DNA of 64,000 nt from Schaalia vaccimaxillae DSM 15804 (GTDB taxonomy: Bacteria; Actinomycetota; Actinomycetes; Actinomycetales; Actinomycetaceae). This document shows positions 61,171 through 64,000 of this stretch, in pieces. Position numbers and translations under genes: made by a program. The stretch is taken from positions 372,001 through 436,000 of the forward strand of contig NZ_ATUX01000006.1 in assembly GCF_000420425.1 (NCBI RefSeq). The letters are read 5' to 3'. Every line of letters begins with the position of its first letter. Positions within the stretch are counted from its first letter, which is position 1. A model generated the notes under the pieces. It was not told the DNA's origin. It did not search any database and was given only the letters and a program-made list of their open reading frames with translations.

Positions 61171-63972
61171 TCAGTCGCGAGGCTTCTCGCGCATCTCCCA
61201 GGTTTCAATGATGTCGCCCTCGGCGATGTCCTTGTAACCCAGCGTAATACCGCATTCGTAGCCTTCGCGGACCTCGGTAACGTCGTCCTTCTCACGGCGC
61301 AAGGAGGCGATTTCGAGGTTGTCGGCAACGACGATGCCATCGCGGACCAGGCGAGCCTTAGTGCCTCGCTTGATCGTGCCCGAACGGATGATCGAACCGG
61401 CGATGTTTCCGAACTTGCCAGAACGGAAGACCAGGCGAATCTCGGCGCTGCCCAGCTGGACCTCTTCGTAGATCGGCTTGAGCATGCCCTTAAGAGCCGC
61501 CTCAACATCGTCAATCGCAGAGTAGATGACGTTGTAGTACTTGATGTCGACGCCCTCGGCATCGGCCATCTCGGCAACGCGTTCGGCGGGACGAACGTTG
61601 AAGCCGATGATGACGGCCTTGTCGATGGTCGCAAGGTTGACGTCGTTCTGCGTGATTGCACCAACACCGCGGTGAATGATGCGCAAAGCAACCTCGTCTC
61701 CGACCTCGATGCGCAGTAGCGAATCTTCCAGGGCCTCAACGGCACCGGAGACGTCACCCTTGATGATGAGGTTAAGGGTGTCAACTTCGCCCTCGGCCAG
61801 GACCTTGTCAAAGTCCTCCAGGGAAACGCGCTTGCGGCGCTTAGCCAGCATTGCTTGACGTTCCGCGGCCTCACGTTTGTCAGCGATTTGACGGGCTGTG
61901 CGGTCGTCGGAGGCAATGAGGAAGGCGTCGCCTGCTCGCGGTACAGAGCTCAGGCCGAGCACTGCGACGGGACGCGAGGGGCCGGCCTCTGCCACATCGT
62001 TACCGGAGTCGTCGAACATGGCACGCACGCGGCCGTAGGAAGATCCCACAACGAGGGCGTCGCCCACGCGCAGGGTGCCGCGCTGAACCAGCATGGTGGC
62101 CACGGCGCCGCGTCCCTTGTCGAGGTTGGCTTCGATGGCAACACCGCGAGCTGCAGTGTTCGGGTTGGCTTCCAGAGTGAGAGCCGCATCCGCTGTCAGC
62201 AGGACAGCTTCAAGGAGTTCATGAATGCCCTGACGCTGCTTGGCGGAAATGTCGACGAACATGACGTCGCCGCCATATTCTTCAGCAACCAGCCCGTATT
62301 CGGTGAGCTGCGAACGAATCTTGGCCGGATTCGCATCTTCCTTATCGACCTTGTTGACGGCAACCACGATCGGCACATTTGCAGCCTGAGCGTGGTTGAT
62401 CGCCTCAACGGTCTGAGGCATGACGCCGTCATCGGCAGCGACCACGAGAATCGCAATATCAGTGACCTGCGCACCACGGGCACGCATGGCGGTGAAGGCC
62501 TCGTGACCGGGGGTATCGATGAAGGTCATGGGACGCTTCTTACCCTCGTGCTCAACCTTGACCTGGTAGGCGCCAATATGCTGGGTGATGCCACCGTGCT
62601 CGGTGTCAACGACATCGGTGTGACGGATCGCGTCCAGCAGCTTAGTCTTACCGTGGTCAACGTGACCCATGACGGTGACGACCGGAGGACGGGCCTCCAT
62701 GTTCTCAATGTCATCGAGTTCTTCGGCCTCAAGGTCGATGTCGAAGGACTCGAGGAGCTCGCGGTCTTCGTCCTCGGGGGAAACAACCTTGACGTCGTAG
62801 CCAAGTTCAGCGCCCAGGGCTTCGAAGGTGTCCTGGTCAAGGGACTGAGTGGCGGTGGCCATTTCACCCAAGTGGAACAGGACGGTGACCAGTGCCGCGG
62901 GATTGACTTCGATCTTCTCCGCGAAGTCGGCAAGGGATGCACCCTGGCGGATCCGAATCTCCTGGCCGTTGCCACGAGGGATCGAAACGCCGCCAATGAC
63001 GGGTGCATTCTGCTGCTCGAACTCTTGACGTTTGGCGCGCTTGGACTTACGGCCTCGCTGGTTACGGCCGCCACCTCGACCGAATGCGCCCGGGGTTGAA
63101 CCGCGTCCGCCGCGGCCGCCACCAGCACCTCCACGAGGCGGACCAAAGCCACCGCCAGGCTGAGTACCTGGTGCGCCTGCGCCACCGCCACCACCGGGAC
63201 GCGAGCCGCGGCCTCGACCGCCGCCAGCACCACCACGTCCGCCGCGTTCGCCACCAGCGGGAGCGCCGGGACGAGCAAAGTTCGCCTGACCGGGCATCAT
63301 GCCGGGGTTAGGATGGTTTCCTCCCTGAGCTCCACGACCGCCGGGACGAGGGGACGAACCTGAACCGCCGGGACGAGGAGAGCCCGACGCGGCGCCCGGA
63401 CGAGCCGGACGTTCGCCCTGACCACCGCGTCCACCCGGACGAGGTCCAGGGCGTGCTCCGCCCGAACCACCCGGACGAGGCATGCCCTGGCTTGAAGCAT
63501 ATGGGTTATTGCCAGGCCGTGGGCCCGAGGGACGCGGACCGGGGCGAGGCCCACCGGTGCCGCCGGGTCGGGGAGCATCCGTAGCGTCCTTAGATGCTGA
63601 ACGCGGAGCCGGTTTGGCTGCGGGGGTCGGTTTGGCAGGAGTGGTCTCCTGTGGTTGTTGAGCCGATGGCTGTTCAGGCTGCTCAGCGGCTTGCGTCGAT
63701 TGGACGCTAGTAGGTTTAGGCGCAGCCGGCTTCCTTGCCGACGGCTTGGGGGCAGCCGGTTTACTCGGTGTGGGCTTCTTGGCCGCAGGCTGACTTTGGG
63801 GTGCCGCGGAAGCCGACGAGCCGTAATGCTCGCGCACCTTCCTGACGACGGGTGATTCAAGACCGGAGGATGCCGCTTTGACATACTCTCCGTTGTTGTT
63901 CAGGAACTCCAGGAGTTCCTTACTCTTGATGCCGAGCTCTTTGGCAAGCTCGGAGACGCGCAACTTAGCCAC
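61171..63972 (-). CDS. infB: Translation initiation factor IF-2
   Basis: GTPase that brings initiator tRNA to the 30S subunit. The 933-residue protein starts at a GTG (63972) with AGGAG five bases upstream. An N-terminal IF2_N domain ([20 protein letters not shown]) is followed by a long Ala/Pro/Lys then Gly/Arg/Pro-rich linker (about 55-310), a G domain ([24 protein letters not shown]), and domains II, III and IV. The linker's extreme composition is normal for actinobacteria. Only 28 bases precede it in the window. Confidence 0.97.
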   Translation of the reverse strand: MAKLRVSELAKELGIKSKELLEFLNNNGEYVKAASSGLESPVVRKVREHYGSSASAAPQSQPAAKKPTPSKPAAPKPSARKPAAPKPTSVQSTQAAEQPEQPSAQQPQETTPAKPTPAAKPAPRSASKDATDAPRPGGTGGPRPGPRPSGPRPGNNPYASSQGMPRPGGSGGARPGPRPGGRGGQGERPARPGAASGSPRPGGSGSSPRPGGRGAQGGNHPNPGMMPGQANFARPGAPAGGERGGRGGAGGGRGRGSRPGGGGGAGAPGTQPGGGFGPPRGGAGGGRGGRGSTPGAFGRGGGRNQRGRKSKRAKRQEFEQQNAPVIGGVSIPRGNGQEIRIRQGASLADFAEKIEVNPAALVTVLFHLGEMATATQSLDQDTFEALGAELGYDVKVVSPEDEDRELLESFDIDLEAEELDDIENMEARPPVVTVMGHVDHGKTKLLDAIRHTDVVDTEHGGITQHIGAYQVKVEHEGKKRPMTFIDTPGHEAFTAMRARGAQVTDIAILVVAADDGVMPQTVEAINHAQAANVPIVVAVNKVDKEDANPAKIRSQLTEYGLVAEEYGGDVMFVDISAKQRQGIHELLEAVLLTADAALTLEANPNTAARGVAIEANLDKGRGAVATMLVQRGTLRVGDALVVGSSYGRVRAMFDDSGNDVAEAGPSRPVAVLGLSSVPRAGDAFLIASDDRTARQIADKREAAERQAMLAKRRKRVSLEDFDKVLAEGEVDTLNLIIKGDVSGAVEALEDSLLRIEVGDEVALRIIHRGVGAITQNDVNLATIDKAVIIGFNVRPAERVAEMADAEGVDIKYYNVIYSAIDDVEAALKGMLKPIYEEVQLGSAEIRLVFRSGKFGNIAGSIIRSGTIKRGTKARLVRDGIVVADNLEIASLRREKDDVTEVREGYECGITLGYKDIAEGDIIETWEMREKPRD

Positions 63973-64000
63973 TTTTCTCCTGTCCGGAAGCGCCTCCGGA

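Noticed and set aside
61855-63099. 414-codon open frame on the plus strand opposite infB
   Set aside because: Antisense to the IF-2 G domain and linker; long antisense frames are expected in high-G+C coding DNA.
63000-63800. Glycine/arginine/proline-coding repeats that look like a tandem repeat array
   Set aside because: They are the normal low-complexity linker of actinobacterial IF-2, not an independent repeat element.
1-64000. Insertion sequences, prophage, CRISPR arrays, rRNA/tRNA genes
   Set aside because: No transposase, integrase, regularly spaced repeats or RNA gene signatures were found.

Overview
The window is a chromosomal segment of a moderately high-G+C Gram-positive bacterium of the phylum Actinomycetota. 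The evidence is an actinobacterial division cluster with Wag31-type DivIVA, SepF and YggT but no FtsA; the lexA / LysM protein / nrdR group; the clgR / DUF3046 / recA / recX group; mycobacterial-type SOS boxes; and many leaderless genes. A member of the Actinomycetaceae or a relative fits best, but I cannot name a genus. The genome is compact. I see no insertion sequence, prophage, CRISPR array, tRNA or rRNA gene.

Region 1 (1-16.9 kb, minus strand) is the dcw cell-wall and division cluster. Read in transcription order it is mraZ, rsmH, ftsL-like, ftsI, murF, mraY, murD, ftsW, murG, murC, ftsQ, ftsZ, pgeF, sepF, yggT, divIVA and a truncated lspA. Many genes overlap by 4 bp or abut. murE is missing from its usual place between ftsI and murF, and yggS from between pgeF and sepF. 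A MraZ-box-like array of TGGG repeats with 10-bp period lies just upstream of mraZ.

Region 2 (17.3-28 kb) is mixed: a DUF3040 membrane protein, dinB, a spermidine-synthase-like protein, an MFS transporter, a PAC2-family protein, a HelD/HelR-type helicase, serA and an acyl-CoA ligase preceded by two palindromes. Region 3 (28-34.8 kb) holds nrdR, a LysM protein and lexA with two SOS boxes in the divergent promoter, then L-lactate dehydrogenase, a DinG-type helicase and HflX.

Region 4 (34.8-49 kb) contains an rRNA-methyltransferase-like gene, miaA, a pair of YbjN-like genes, miaB, pncC (CinA C-terminal type), recX, recA, a DUF3046 gene, clgR, pgsA, ftsK, a PfkB kinase and RNase J. Region 5 (49-64 kb) contains dapA, a GNAT acetyltransferase, dapB, an M16 peptidase, pnp, rpsO, ribF, truB, rbfA and infB, a translation/RNA-decay/lysine block with widely conserved order.

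The most interesting element is at 56.3-58.45 kb, inserted between ribF and rpsO, which are usually neighbours. It is a tightly coupled three-gene operon: a small WXG100-like helical protein; a 453-residue protein with a helical N-terminal segment resembling type VII secretion targeting domains and a C-terminal calpain-family (C2) cysteine protease domain with its Gln, Cys, His and Asn catalytic residues; and an unrecognised 108-115-residue protein that could be the cognate immunity protein. Overlapping stop/start codons, its own promoter-like sequence and a GTGATTC repeat set suggest a self-contained toxin-immunity cassette. A second window-wide pattern is that nine genes have a TANNNT hexamer 6-8 nt before the start codon and no Shine-Dalgarno sequence, which indicates leaderless transcripts.
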